Assembly: GCF_004016515.1 (NCBI RefSeq)
Contig: NZ_SACT01000002.1
Coordinates: 434,001-498,000, forward strand
DNA: 64,000 nucleotides
Source: Rubrivivax albus
GTDB taxonomy: Bacteria; Pseudomonadota; Gammaproteobacteria; Burkholderiales; Burkholderiaceae_C
Direction: 5' to 3'
The notes below the pieces were generated by a model. The model was not told the origin of the DNA. It searched no databases and worked only from the letters and a program-made list of their open reading frames with translations. How positions within the stretch are numbered: position 1 is the stretch's first letter; each line of letters opens with the position of its first letter. The translations under genes and the position numbers were made by a program. This document shows, in pieces, positions 32,461 through 43,541 of this stretch.

Positions 32461-33036
32461 ATGAGCATCCGCACCCTCGAGATCATCCGCGACGAACACC
32501 AGGCGCTGGCGGCCATGCTGCGTTCGCTGTCCATGCTGCTCGCGCACGCCCGGCGCCACGGTGCCCTGCCCGACTTCGACGTGCTGCGCGCGATGATGTT
32601 CTACATCGACGAGTTCCCCGAGCGGCTGCACCACACGAAGGAGAGCGAACTGCTGTTCCCGCTGCTGCGCGAGCGCGCCCCGGCGATGGCCCCGGTGCTC
32701 GACCAGCTCGACCGCGACCATGAACGGGGCGAGGCCGCGATCCGCGAGCTCGAGCATGCACTGCTGGCCTTCGAGGTGATGGGCCCGTCGCGCCGCGAGG
32801 CCTTCGAGGCCGCGGTGCAGCGCTACATCGGCTTCTACCTTGAGCACATGGCCATCGAGGAGAGCCAGGTGCTGCCCGCGGCCCGCGAGGTCTTCGACGC
32901 CGACGACTGGCTGGCCTTGGACGCTGCCTTCGAGGCCAACCGCGACCCGCTGACCGGCCACGAGCCGGGCGACGAGTACCGCGCCCTGTTCCACCGCATC
33001 GCGATGGCCGCCCCCGCCCCGATCGGATTGGGGTGA
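32461..33036 (+). CDS. Hemerythrin-domain protein
   Basis: 191 residues, a four-helix hemerythrin-like bundle. Candidate di-iron ligands are in [31 protein letters not shown] and [13 protein letters not shown]. Such cytoplasmic proteins bind O2, NO or iron, or help repair iron-sulfur centres. A GGAGACC ribosome site precedes the ATG. The C-terminal 35 residues extend past the bundle. It is monocistronic, followed at once by three stem-loops. Sensor versus storage role cannot be told from sequence. Confidence 0.88.
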   Translation: MSIRTLEIIRDEHQALAAMLRSLSMLLAHARRHGALPDFDVLRAMMFYIDEFPERLHHTKESELLFPLLRERAPAMAPVLDQLDRDHERGEAAIRELEHALLAFEVMGPSRREAFEAAVQRYIGFYLEHMAIEESQVLPAAREVFDADDWLALDAAFEANRDPLTGHEPGDEYRALFHRIAMAAPAPIGLG

Positions 33037-33154
33037 GTCAGGACACAAGACCGTGCTTAGGACGGTCTTGTGTCCTGACGAACGACTGCCCGCGTCTCGC
33101 GCGGGCAGGCTGGGACAAGCCCGGACGAGAGACAGTCCCTGCGGACTGTCTCTC
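33037..33154 (+). repeat. Cluster of three strong stem-loops after the hemerythrin gene
   Basis: Stem-loop 1: an 18-bp perfect stem, arms 33037-33054 and 33062-33079, loop 7 nt; it begins on the base after the stop codon. Stem-loop 2: CTGCCCGCG (33086-33094) with CGCGGGCAG (33100-33108). Stem-loop 3: arms GAGAGACAGTCC (33127-33138) and 33143-33154, loop CTGC. GAACGAC recurs after the first and third hairpins, suggesting a repeated unit. The first could be the terminator; the rest of the gap to 33287 shows no gene. Confidence 0.65.
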
Positions 33155-33287
33155 GCCTGGCGAACGACGACTCGCGCCGCGCACGGGATCAGGCCGCCGA
33201 TTCATCCCGCCCGGCACGTCCCCGCGTTGAGCCCCGGTGCGGTCCACCGACGAAAGCCGCGCCGTGCATGCTCTGCATAATCCGCGC

Positions 33288-35066
33288 ATGAACAATGCCT
33301 GGCCGTACCTGCTGGCTGTGCTTGCAGTTGGCGGTCTGCCGCTGCTGGTGGCGCTGTACTGGCATGGGCAATGGCGGCGGTTGCAGGACAGCGTCAACGT
33401 CGAGCGCAGGCAGGCGCAGGAGGTCTTCGACACGCTGGACATCGGCCTGCTGGTGTTCGATGCCGAGGACCGGGTCGTGCAGTGGAACGCCGACTATCTG
33501 CGGCTCTACCCGGAAGTGGCCCGCGACATGCGGGTGGGCATGCGCTTCGAGGACATCCTCCGCTCGGCGGTACGCCAGGGCGCGGTGCCAGCCGCTCAGG
33601 GGCGCGAGGACGCCTGGGTGGCCGAGCGCCTGGCACAGCACCGTCAACCCGGGGAGCCGCTGCTGTGCCAGATGGCCGACGGACGCTGGCGTCGCATCAC
33701 CGAACGCTACCTCGCCGATGGCGGCATGGTGTCCTACAGCATCGACGTCACGGCCTTGGTGGCCCAGGGCCAGGACCTGGAGCAGGCGCGGGCCGAAGCG
33801 GATCGCTCGCGCGCGCGCCTGCTCGAGGCCATCGAGGTCCTGCCCGCGGGCATCGAGTGGTTCGACGCCGACGACCGTCTGGTGCTGGCCAACGGGCACT
33901 CAAGGGACCTGTTCCCGCTGATCCGTGAGCTGTTCGCCCAGCAGCCGACGTTCGAGCAACTGGTGCGCGCCAACCACGCCGCCGGCGGGCTGCCCAACCT
34001 GCCGGGTGACCTGGACACCTGGATCAGCCGTCGCCTGGCGCAACGCCGGGCCGGCGACAACGACAACCTGATCGACGTGACCGGGCGCTGGTTCCGCCTG
34101 TACGAACGCCACACGGCCGACGGCGGGATCATCAACGTCCGCATCGACGTGACGGAAGAGATCCGCCATCGCGAGACCACCGAGGCCATGCGCCAGCAGC
34201 TGCAAGAGGCCATCGAGGCGCTGCCCGACGGCTTTGCGCTGTTCGACGCCGACGACCGCTTGGTGCTCTGCAACGAGCGCTACCGGACGATCTACCGCGA
34301 ATCCGCCCCGGCGATCCGCCCCGGCGTGGCCTTCATCGACGTGCTGCGCTACGGCCTGGCGCACGGCCAGTACCCGCAGGCCGCTGGCCGCGAGGACGCC
34401 TGGCTGGCCGAGCGTGTTCAGGCGCACCGGGAACCCGGCCCGCCTGTGCTCCAGGAGCTGCCGGGCAACCGCTGGCTGCGTATCGACGAGCGCCGCACGC
34501 GCAGCGGTGGCGTCGCGGGTGTGCGTGCCGACGTGACCGCGCTCGTGCGACGCGAACAGACGCTGGCCGCGCTGAACCGGCAGCTCGACCATGCCAATGC
34601 GCGACTGTCCGAGCTGCTGGGGCAGGACCCCGACACCGGGGCCGCCAGCGCGGCGGCGCTCGAGCAGGCGCTGACGCGCGAATGGGCCCGGTCCCGCCGG
34701 CATGGCACGCCGCTGGCCCTGCTGCGTGTGCACATCGAAGCACCCCCGGACGCGGGCGACGGCAATGCACCGATGCAGGCGCTGGCACGGCACCTGGCGG
34801 GCTGTGCACGTCGCCCGGGCGACCTGCTGGCCAGGACGGCACCCCGCGGCTTTGCACTGCTGTTGCCGCACACCGGCACGGCCGCGCTCGCGGCCCTGGT
34901 GCAGCGCTGCAGCGAGGGCTGCCGGCAGGTCGCCGCGGGCTGGACGGTGCAAGTTGGCGCCGCCGCCAGCGACGAACTTCCGGCACCCGAGTCGCCGGAC
35001 GACCTGCAGGCGCGTGCTGAGCCTGGACGGACCACCTCGGCGGCCCGCAACCGCGCCGCCGCGTGA
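33288..35066 (+). CDS. Membrane-anchored triple-PAS protein with degenerate GGDEF domain
   Basis: 592 residues. N-terminal membrane helix (about 6-25), then three PAS_7-type repeats (about 45-158, 177-293 and 305-421), each with an FDAEDR- or FDADDR-like motif and ending in a (R/S)xDVT strand. A short coiled coil leads to a GGDEF-like domain (443-560). The signature there reads TAPRGFALLLP instead of GGEEFALLLP, and DPLTG reads DPDTG, so diguanylate cyclase activity is very unlikely. It probably senses a small ligand or redox state and signals through protein contacts or as a GTP/c-di-GMP-binding relic. It overlaps the MurU-like gene by 4 nt (GTGA). Confidence 0.85.
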   Translation: MNNAWPYLLAVLAVGGLPLLVALYWHGQWRRLQDSVNVERRQAQEVFDTLDIGLLVFDAEDRVVQWNADYLRLYPEVARDMRVGMRFEDILRSAVRQGAVPAAQGREDAWVAERLAQHRQPGEPLLCQMADGRWRRITERYLADGGMVSYSIDVTALVAQGQDLEQARAEADRSRARLLEAIEVLPAGIEWFDADDRLVLANGHSRDLFPLIRELFAQQPTFEQLVRANHAAGGLPNLPGDLDTWISRRLAQRRAGDNDNLIDVTGRWFRLYERHTADGGIINVRIDVTEEIRHRETTEAMRQQLQEAIEALPDGFALFDADDRLVLCNERYRTIYRESAPAIRPGVAFIDVLRYGLAHGQYPQAAGREDAWLAERVQAHREPGPPVLQELPGNRWLRIDERRTRSGGVAGVRADVTALVRREQTLAALNRQLDHANARLSELLGQDPDTGAASAAALEQALTREWARSRRHGTPLALLRVHIEAPPDAGDGNAPMQALARHLAGCARRPGDLLARTAPRGFALLLPHTGTAALAALVQRCSEGCRQVAAGWTVQVGAAASDELPAPESPDDLQARAEPGRTTSAARNRAAA

Positions 35067-35752
35067 CGGCCGGCGCGCTGATCCTCGCGGCCGGGCGTGG
35101 CGAGCGGCTGCGGCCCCACACCGACCACTGCCCCAAGCCGCTGCTGGCGGTGCGCGGCCGGCCGTTGATCGCCTGGCACCTGCAGGCCCTGGCGGCGGCC
35201 GGCGTGCACGAGGTGGTGATCAACACCGCCTGGCTGGAGGAGCAGTTTCCCGCTGCGCTGGGCGACGGCGCGCGCTGGGGCCTGCGCCTGCACTACTCGA
35301 TGGAGGGGCGCGACCACGGCGGTGCGCTGGAAACCGCGGGCGGCATCGCCAAGGCGCTGCCGCTACTCGACGAGGTGTTCTGGGTCGTCTCCGGCGACGT
35401 GTTCCTGCCCGGCTTCCCCTTCACCGGCCGGCTGCCGGACGACCGCGACTGCCACCTGTGGATGGTGCCCAACGCGCCGCACCACCCGGGCGGTGACTTC
35501 GGCCTCGCGGCCGACGGCCGGCTGGTGACGGGCGGCGACGGCCCGCGCCTGACATGGGCCAGCGTGGGCCTGTTCCGGCGGTCCCTCTTCGCCAGCATCG
35601 TTCCGGGCACGCGCCTGCCGCTGCGCCCCGTGCTGGACAACGCCATCGCCGCCAGGCGCGCTGGTGGCGAGCGCTGGGCTGGTGCCTGGACCGACGTGGG
35701 CACCCCCGAACGCTGGGCGGCGCTCGACGCCGGCGCGGCCGACGGCGCCTGA
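35063..35752 (+). CDS. murU: MurU-like nucleotidyltransferase
   Basis: 229 residues of the NTP-transferase fold. N-terminal LILAAGRGERLRPHT is the nucleotide-binding loop, CPKPLL the substrate Lys motif, and SGDVFLPG and WTDVGTPERW the metal-binding regions. Family members of this size include N-acetylmuramate-1-phosphate uridylyltransferase of the cell-wall recycling pathway. The usual partner kinase AmgK is absent; the preceding gene is instead the PAS protein, with which it is coupled by a GTG start overlapping the stop. The product assignment is therefore probable, not certain. Confidence 0.8.
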   Translation: MTAGALILAAGRGERLRPHTDHCPKPLLAVRGRPLIAWHLQALAAAGVHEVVINTAWLEEQFPAALGDGARWGLRLHYSMEGRDHGGALETAGGIAKALPLLDEVFWVVSGDVFLPGFPFTGRLPDDRDCHLWMVPNAPHHPGGDFGLAADGRLVTGGDGPRLTWASVGLFRRSLFASIVPGTRLPLRPVLDNAIAARRAGGERWAGAWTDVGTPERWAALDAGAADGA

Positions 35753-37084
<1,332 letters not shown>

Positions 37085-37087
<3 letters not shown>

Positions 37088-37270
37088 TGGACAGCCTTCG
37101 CCCTCGAAGGGCTCCGGCATTCGCCCTTGGGGCGGCCCGGCGCGCTCACTGGACGACCCTCCGCGCTTCGCGCTCCGGGATGAGCGCTTGGGAGCGGCCC
37201 GGCGCGCTCACTGGACGACCCTCCGCGCTTCGCGCTCCGGGATGAGCGCTTGGGAGCGGCCCGGCGCGCT
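37085..37270 (-). repeat. Three 62-bp tandem repeats between phoB and phoR, a chain of mini-ORFs
   Basis: Copies at 37209-37270 and 37147-37208 are identical; the copy at 37085-37146 has diverged but keeps 62 bp. Read on the minus strand, each copy gives a 21-codon ORF: ATG 37273 overlaps the phoB stop (ATGA), its TGA overlaps GTG 37211, whose ORF ends over GTG 37149, whose ORF ends over GTG 37087, the phoR start. The peptides begin MSAPGRSQ, VSAPGRSQ and VSAPGRPK. GGAGGG lies 7 nt before the inner GTGs in copies 2 and 3. The chain keeps translation coupled from phoB to phoR. Confidence 0.85.
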
Positions 37271-37983
37271 CATGCCACCGGCTGCTCCACCGGCCGCGTC
37301 AGCCGGTAGCCGGCGCCGCGCACGGTCTCGATCAGCGCCGCGCAGCCGGCCGGCTGCAGCGCCTCGCGCAGGCGCTTGATGTGCACGTCCACCGTGCGCT
37401 CCTCGATGAAGACGTGGTCGCCCCAGACGCGGTCGAGCATCTGCGCGCGGCTGTGCACGCGCTCAGGGTGCGTCATCAGGAAGTGCAGCAGGCGGAATTC
37501 GGTGGGGCCGATCTTCAGCTCGCAGCGCTGGCCGTCCACCAGACCGGTGACGCGGCGCGTGGCCGGGTCCAGGCGCAGGCCGCCGATGTCCACCGCCGCA
37601 TCCAGAGCCTCGGGCGCACGGCGGCGCAGCACGGCACGGATGCGTGCCATCAGCTCGCTGGGGGAGAAGGGCTTGGCCAGGTAGTCGTCGGCGCCACCGT
37701 CCAGGCCGGCCACGCGGTCGGCCTCCTCGCCGCGGGCGGTGAGCATGATCACCGGCAGCTCGCGCGTACGCGCCTGCGAGCGCCAGCGCTTGAGCAGCGC
37801 CAGGCCGCTGGTGGCAGGCAGCATCCAGTCGAGCAGCACCAGGTCCGGCAGGACACGGTCCACGGCGCTGGCCGCGGCGTCGCCATCGGCAGCCAATAGC
37901 ACCTCGAAGCCGGCGTGACGCAGGTGCAGCGCCACCAGCTCGGCGATTGCGGGTTCGTCTTCGACGACGAGGACTCGGCTCAT
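37270..37983 (-). CDS. phoB: Phosphate-regulon response regulator
   Basis: 237 residues. Receiver domain with the acid pocket (VVEDEP), phospho-Asp52 (LVLLDWMLP) and Lys104 (YLAKPF), then an OmpR-type winged helix ending in RGAGYRLTRP. It activates Pho-box promoters such as those at 43513, 44326 and 46647. The gene follows phoU by 20 nt. Its stop codon overlaps the start of the first mini-ORF of the 62-bp repeat array that leads to phoR. Confidence 0.96.
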   Translation of the reverse strand: MSRVLVVEDEPAIAELVALHLRHAGFEVLLAADGDAAASAVDRVLPDLVLLDWMLPATSGLALLKRWRSQARTRELPVIMLTARGEEADRVAGLDGGADDYLAKPFSPSELMARIRAVLRRRAPEALDAAVDIGGLRLDPATRRVTGLVDGQRCELKIGPTEFRLLHFLMTHPERVHSRAQMLDRVWGDHVFIEERTVDVHIKRLREALQPAGCAALIETVRGAGYRLTRPVEQPVA

Positions 37984-38003
37984 CGGAACTCCTGTGGTGG
38001 TGG

Positions 38004-38711
38004 TCAGCGGACGACGTTCTCGACCTGCGCCACGGTGGCGTGGCGGACGTCGGCGCCCTTGACGATGTAGATGGTGGCCTCGGCCAGGTTCTTGGCATGG
38101 TCGCCCACGCGCTCGATGGCCTTGGCGACGAAGACGAGGTCGATCGCCGCGGAGATCGTGCGCGGGTCTTCCATCATGTAGGTCACCAGCTTGCGCATCA
38201 GGCCGTCGAACTCCTGGTCGATCTGGTTGTCCTGCTCCAGCACCGACAGCGCCTGCTCGGCGTCCAGCCGCGCGAAGGCGTCGAGCGACTTGCGCAGCGC
38301 CGCCGAGGCCAGCTCGGCCTCGTAGCCGAGGTCGCCCACCGGCACGCGCAGTCGCGACGAGACGCCGGCGCCCACCAGGCGTTGCACGGTGCGCGCGATG
38401 CGCGCCGCCTCGTCGCCCACGCGCTCGAGGTTGGCGATGGCCTTGGAGATGGCGATCAGCAGCCGCAGGTCGATGGCGGCGGGCTGGCGCATCGCGATGA
38501 TGCGCTGCAGGTCGCCGTCGATGTCGACCTCCATCTGGTTGAGCTTCTCTTCCTGACGAAGCACCTGACTGGCGGTCTCGCTGCTGAAGTTCGTCAGCGC
38601 GTACATGGCCTGGGCCACCTGGGCTTCGGCCAGGCCGCCCATTTCCAGCACGCGGGTGGAGACGTTGCGCAGCTCGGCGTCGAACTGGCTGGAGATGTGC
38701 TTGTCGCTCAT
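38004..38711 (-). CDS. phoU: Phosphate transport system regulatory protein
   Basis: 235 residues forming two three-helix bundles, each with a conserved metal-binding motif: NLERVGDEAARIA (first half) and AIERVGDHAKNLAE (second half). It links the PstSCAB transporter to PhoR and keeps the Pho regulon off when phosphate is plentiful. Starts 19 nt after pstB and ends 20 nt before phoB, inside the pst-pho transcription unit. Confidence 0.96.
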   Translation of the reverse strand: MSDKHISSQFDAELRNVSTRVLEMGGLAEAQVAQAMYALTNFSSETASQVLRQEEKLNQMEVDIDGDLQRIIAMRQPAAIDLRLLIAISKAIANLERVGDEAARIARTVQRLVGAGVSSRLRVPVGDLGYEAELASAALRKSLDAFARLDAEQALSVLEQDNQIDQEFDGLMRKLVTYMMEDPRTISAAIDLVFVAKAIERVGDHAKNLAEATIYIVKGADVRHATVAQVENVVR

Positions 38712-38730
38712 GGCGGGGTGTCCTGGATGA

Positions 38731-39572
<842 letters not shown>

Positions 39573-39573
<1 letters not shown>

Positions 39574-40940
39574 CACCACCTCACCTCGAAACGTTTGCGC
39601 AGCCAGATGGCCAGCGAATTGAGCGTCAGCATCAGCGCCAGCAGCACGATGATGGCCGCCGAGGTGCGGCCCTCGAAGAAGTTGCGCAGCTCGTTGCCCT
39701 GCCACAGGTAGATCTGCACCGGCAGCGCCGTCGACTGGTCGAACGGCGTGGCCGGCACGCTGGCCACGAAGGCGCTCATGCCGATCAGCAGCAGCGGCGC
39801 GGTCTCGCCCAGGGCCTGCGCCACGCCCAGGATGGTGGCCGTCAGGATGCCCGGCAGCGCCAGCGGCAACACGTGGTCGGTAATGGCCTGCACCTTGGAG
39901 GCGCCGATACCCAGCGCCGCCTCGCGGATCGACGGCGGGATGGCCTTGAGCGTGGCCCGGGTGGCGATGATCACCGTCGGCAGCGTCATCAGCGTGAGCA
40001 CCAGGCCACCGACGATGGGTGCCGACAGCGGCAGCTTGAACCACAGGATGAACACCGCCGCGCCCAGCAGACCGAAGACGATGGACGGCACCGCTGCCAG
40101 GTTGTTGATGTTGACCTCGATCAGGTCGGTCAACTTGTTCTGCGGCGCGAATTCCTCGAGGTAGATCGCCGAGGCCACGCCGATGGGCACCGCCAGCAGG
40201 ATCACCAGCACCATCATCATCAGTGAGCCCATGAACGCGCCGGCCAGGCCGGCCGAGGCCAGCGAGCTGCGTGAATCGACGTTCATGAAGATCGCAGTGC
40301 TGAACTTGTTCTGGATCACGCCGCTGGCGTAGAGCTGGTCGGCCCAGGCACGCGTGCGCGCCGGCAGCTGCTGCTGTGCGTCGGGGAGGCTGCGGTCGAT
40401 GTTGCCCTTGAGCCAGACGTCGACATTGGCGTCGGCCAGCAGGTTCAGCTTCAGCGTCTTGCCCACGATGGACGGGTCGGCCTCGACCATGTCGCGCAGC
40501 GCGAAGCGCTCGCCGCTGGTGACCAGGCGCAGCGCGTCACGTGGATGCTCCGCGGTCTCCGGCAGGACCTTGGCCAGCGCGCCCAGGATCAGCTGGTTGA
40601 AGTCGATGAAGCCGAGCTCGGTCTGCCACGCCTGCAGGCGCTGCTGGTAAGCCGCAGGCGTTTCTGCAGGTTCGGCCACGGGCTTGGGGCCGATGGAGAC
40701 GAGCTCGGGCGAGAACGCAACGTCGAGCACGAACGTGGCCTGCCAGAACGCCGGCACGCCCTTGCTCAGGATGGTGGTGAACAGCAGCGCCACCAGGGCC
40801 AGAGACGCCGCCACCGCAGACAGGCCGATGGCGCGGAAGCGCGTTTCCTTGCGCTTGCGGCCCTTCAGCGACGACTCCACGCGCTGCTGCACGGCCGCAT
40901 AGCCGGCCTTGCCAGCCGTTGACTTGGCGAGCTCACTCAT
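39573..40940 (-). CDS. pstA: Phosphate ABC transporter permease PstA, long form
   Basis: 455 residues, well above the roughly 290 of enteric PstA. A first membrane helix (about 37-60) is followed by a large periplasmic insertion (about 65-235, DUF3333-like), then the standard permease core of five to six helices. The EAA loop is [23 protein letters not shown]. It overlaps pstC by 8 nt and pstB by 1 nt. The extension may contact PstS or periplasmic factors; this is inferred. Confidence 0.94.
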
Positions 40941-42312
40941 ACTGTTCCCGGTACTTGCGCACGACCACCAGCGCCACCACGTTGAGCACCAGCGTCATGA
41001 CGAACAGCGTGAGGCCCAGTGCAAAGGCCACCAGCGACTGCGCGCTGGCGAAGTCCTGATCGCCGGTGAGCTGGTTGACGATGGAGACGGTGACGGTGGA
41101 CACCGCCTCGAAGGGGTTGGCCGTGAGCACCGGCGCGTTGCCGGCGGCCAGCACGACGATCATGGTCTCACCGATGGCGCGGCTGACGGCCAGCAGGATG
41201 GCGCCGACGATGCCCGGCAGCGCCGCCGGCAGCACCACCTTGGCCACCGTCTCCGAGCGCGTGCCGCCCAGCGCCAGCGAGCCGTCTCGCATGGCCTTGG
41301 GCACCTGGGTGATGATGTCGTCGGACAGCGACGAAATGAAGGGGATGATCATGATCCCCATCACCACGCCCGCGGTCAGCGCGGAAGTGGCGCGGATCTC
41401 CAGCCCCAGCATCGTGCCCAGGCCGTTGAGGAAGGGGCCGACGGTGACCAGCGCAAAGAAGCCGTAGACGATGGTCGGGATGCCGGCCAGCACCTCGATC
41501 ACCGGCTTGACCCAGGCGCGTGTGGCGTGGGCCGCGTACTCGGACAGGTAGATGGCCGTCATCAACCCCAGCGGCACGGCCACCAGCATGGCGATGCCGG
41601 CGATCAGCAGCGTGCCGGCCATCAGCGGCAGCATGCCGAAGCCGGTCTGCGCCGCGCCGTCCACGGTCTGGAAACGCGGGTTCCAGGTGGTGCCGAAGAA
41701 GAAGTCGGTCGGGCTGACGATGCGGAAGAAGTTCAGCGCCTCGCCCAGCATCGACAGCACGATGCCCACGGTGGTGAGGATGGCCACGGTAGAGCACAGG
41801 ATCAGCGCCACCTGAACCGCGCGCTCGACCTTGTTGCGGGCGCGGGTGGCCGGCGTGGTGCTGCGCCAGGTCCAGGCCAGGCCCGCCGCGGCGGCCGTGG
41901 CCATGGCCGCCGCCACGATGGCGTGGCCGGTGCCCCGAAGCCGATTCATGGTCTCGGCCGCCGCCTGCTCGAAGCCCTGGGCCTCGCCCATCAGCCCGAA
42001 GCCCGAGGCCAGGTTGCCGATGCGCTGCAGCAGCGCCTGACGCTGGAAGTCGTCCGCCGGCAGATGCTCGACCGGGATGCCACCGAGCACCATGTTGTCG
42101 ATCAGCGGGCCGCCGACGACGCGCCAGACCACGTAGACGGCTGCGGCCGGCACCGCAGCGCGCAGCACCGCAAGCAGACCGTGGTAGCCGGGCCGCGAAT
42201 GCATGCGCTCGGCCGGCACCGCGCCGGCCACGCGGCGGCTGCGCACGAGGCCGACCTGGTAGGCCAGCGCCACCAGCACCAGCAGCACGACGGCGACCAT
42301 CAAGGTGTTCAT
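40933..42312 (-). CDS. pstC: Phosphate ABC transporter permease PstC, long form
   Basis: 459 residues from the ATG at 42312 (MNTLMVAVVLLVLVALAYQ). N-terminal helices and an inserted region (about 75-150) precede the permease core. The EAA loop is DGSLALGGTRSETVAKVVLPAAL. Like PstA here it is longer than the enteric homolog (about 320), so both channel subunits are of the extended type. It lies 90 nt after pstS; that gap shows no clear terminator or Pho box, so transcription probably continues from the pstS promoter. Confidence 0.94.
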   Translation of the reverse strand: MNTLMVAVVLLVLVALAYQVGLVRSRRVAGAVPAERMHSRPGYHGLLAVLRAAVPAAAVYVVWRVVGGPLIDNMVLGGIPVEHLPADDFQRQALLQRIGNLASGFGLMGEAQGFEQAAAETMNRLRGTGHAIVAAAMATAAAAGLAWTWRSTTPATRARNKVERAVQVALILCSTVAILTTVGIVLSMLGEALNFFRIVSPTDFFFGTTWNPRFQTVDGAAQTGFGMLPLMAGTLLIAGIAMLVAVPLGLMTAIYLSEYAAHATRAWVKPVIEVLAGIPTIVYGFFALVTVGPFLNGLGTMLGLEIRATSALTAGVVMGIMIIPFISSLSDDIITQVPKAMRDGSLALGGTRSETVAKVVLPAALPGIVGAILLAVSRAIGETMIVVLAAGNAPVLTANPFEAVSTVTVSIVNQLTGDQDFASAQSLVAFALGLTLFVMTLVLNVVALVVVRKYREQYE

Positions 42313-42402
42313 GGGTGGCGTTCGTAGTCGTTGTTCTTGGAGGCATTCGCCGGCGGGGGGCCGCATCAGCCCTCCCGCCGGTGTGTCGGGCTCAGGCCCG
42401 CG

Positions 42403-43437
42403 TCACAGGCCGGTGCGGGCCTTGACCTTGGCCACGATCTCGGCGCGCTCCTTGGCGTTCAGCGGGATCAGGCCGGCCTTTTCCAGCGGGCTGCCCATGC
42501 CGCCCACCTGCGGCGCCAGGAAGTACTGCGCGTACTCCAGCAGGCCCGGGATCACGCCGACGTGCGCGTCCTTGATGTAGAAGAACAGCGGGCGCGACAC
42601 CGGGTACTTGCCCGACTCGATGGTCTCCAGGCTGGGCATCACGCCGCTCATCGTGGCCACCTGCAGGCGGTCCTTGTTCTGGTCGTAGAAGCTCAGGCCG
42701 AAGACGCCGACGGCGGTCTTCTGCGCGTCCAGGCGGGCCAGGGTCTCGGTGTAGTCGCCGGCGACCTCGATCACGCGGCCGTCGGTGCGGATGGCCTTGC
42801 AGAAGTTCTCGGCCTTCTTCTTGTCGGCCTTTTCCATCGCCTTGACCTCGTCGTAGCCGTGGCAGCCGACGAACACCGTCTTCTCCTCGTAGACCTCGCG
42901 CGTGCCGTGGTTGCTGCCCGGGATCACGAGCACGATTTCCTGGTCGGGCAGCTTGCTGTCGATCTGAGACCACTTGGTGTACGGGTTGGCCACCATCTTG
43001 CCGCCCTGCGGCACTTCCTTGGCCGCGGCCAGGAAGACGTGCCGGGGCTCGAGCGCGAACTTGCCGCTGTCGCTGCGCGACGCGAAGACGATGCCGTCGT
43101 AGCCGATCTTGACCTCGAGGATCTTGGCCACGCCGTTCTTCGCGCAGGCCTCGACCTCCGAGGACTTGATCTTGCGCGACGAGTTGGCGATGTCGATAGT
43201 GTTGGCACCGACACCCTGGCAGAACTGGCGCAGGCCGCCCGACGAACCGCCGGAGCCGACCACCGGGGTCTTGAACTGGCTGAAGGACTTGCCGAACTCC
43301 TCGGCCACGATGGAGGCGAACGGCAGCACGGTGGACGAGCCGGCGATCTGGATGGTGTCGCGGGCCTGGGCGTGGCTGGCGCCGAACAGGCTGCCGGCGG
43401 CCACGGCAGTGGCGATCAGGGTGTGACGGAAATTCAT
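42403..43437 (-). CDS. pstS: Phosphate-binding periplasmic protein
   Basis: 344 residues. Signal peptide (to about Ala25) followed by IQIAGSSTVLPFASIVAEEFG and VGSGGSSGGLRQFC, the phosphate-binding loops of PstS. It captures Pi in the periplasm for PstCAB. The ATG at 43437 has AGGAGC upstream. A three-unit Pho box lies about 75-105 nt upstream (43513-43541), so this is a main PhoB-controlled promoter of the pst-pho cluster. Four cysteines in the mature part suggest disulfides. Confidence 0.95.
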   Translation of the reverse strand: MNFRHTLIATAVAAGSLFGASHAQARDTIQIAGSSTVLPFASIVAEEFGKSFSQFKTPVVGSGGSSGGLRQFCQGVGANTIDIANSSRKIKSSEVEACAKNGVAKILEVKIGYDGIVFASRSDSGKFALEPRHVFLAAAKEVPQGGKMVANPYTKWSQIDSKLPDQEIVLVIPGSNHGTREVYEEKTVFVGCHGYDEVKAMEKADKKKAENFCKAIRTDGRVIEVAGDYTETLARLDAQKTAVGVFGLSFYDQNKDRLQVATMSGVMPSLETIESGKYPVSRPLFFYIKDAHVGVIPGLLEYAQYFLAPQVGGMGSPLEKAGLIPLNAKERAEIVAKVKARTGL

Positions 43438-43512
43438 GGTTAAGCTCCTGCGGATCGTGTGGTGATCGTCAAACGACAGCATCGAATGCTGCCGATGGAA
43501 TAAGAAGGTTTT

Positions 43513-43541
43513 GTGACAGGACCATGCCGTGTCCTTGACAG
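43513..43541 (-). promoter_or_regulatory. Pho box upstream of pstS
   Basis: On the minus strand: CTGTCAA, 4 nt, ACGGCAT, 4 nt, CTGTCAC. Three 7-mers at 11-bp spacing; the outer two match the PhoB consensus CTGTCA(T/C) closely and the middle is degenerate. It begins on the base after the stop of the upstream regulator gene. Confidence 0.8.
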
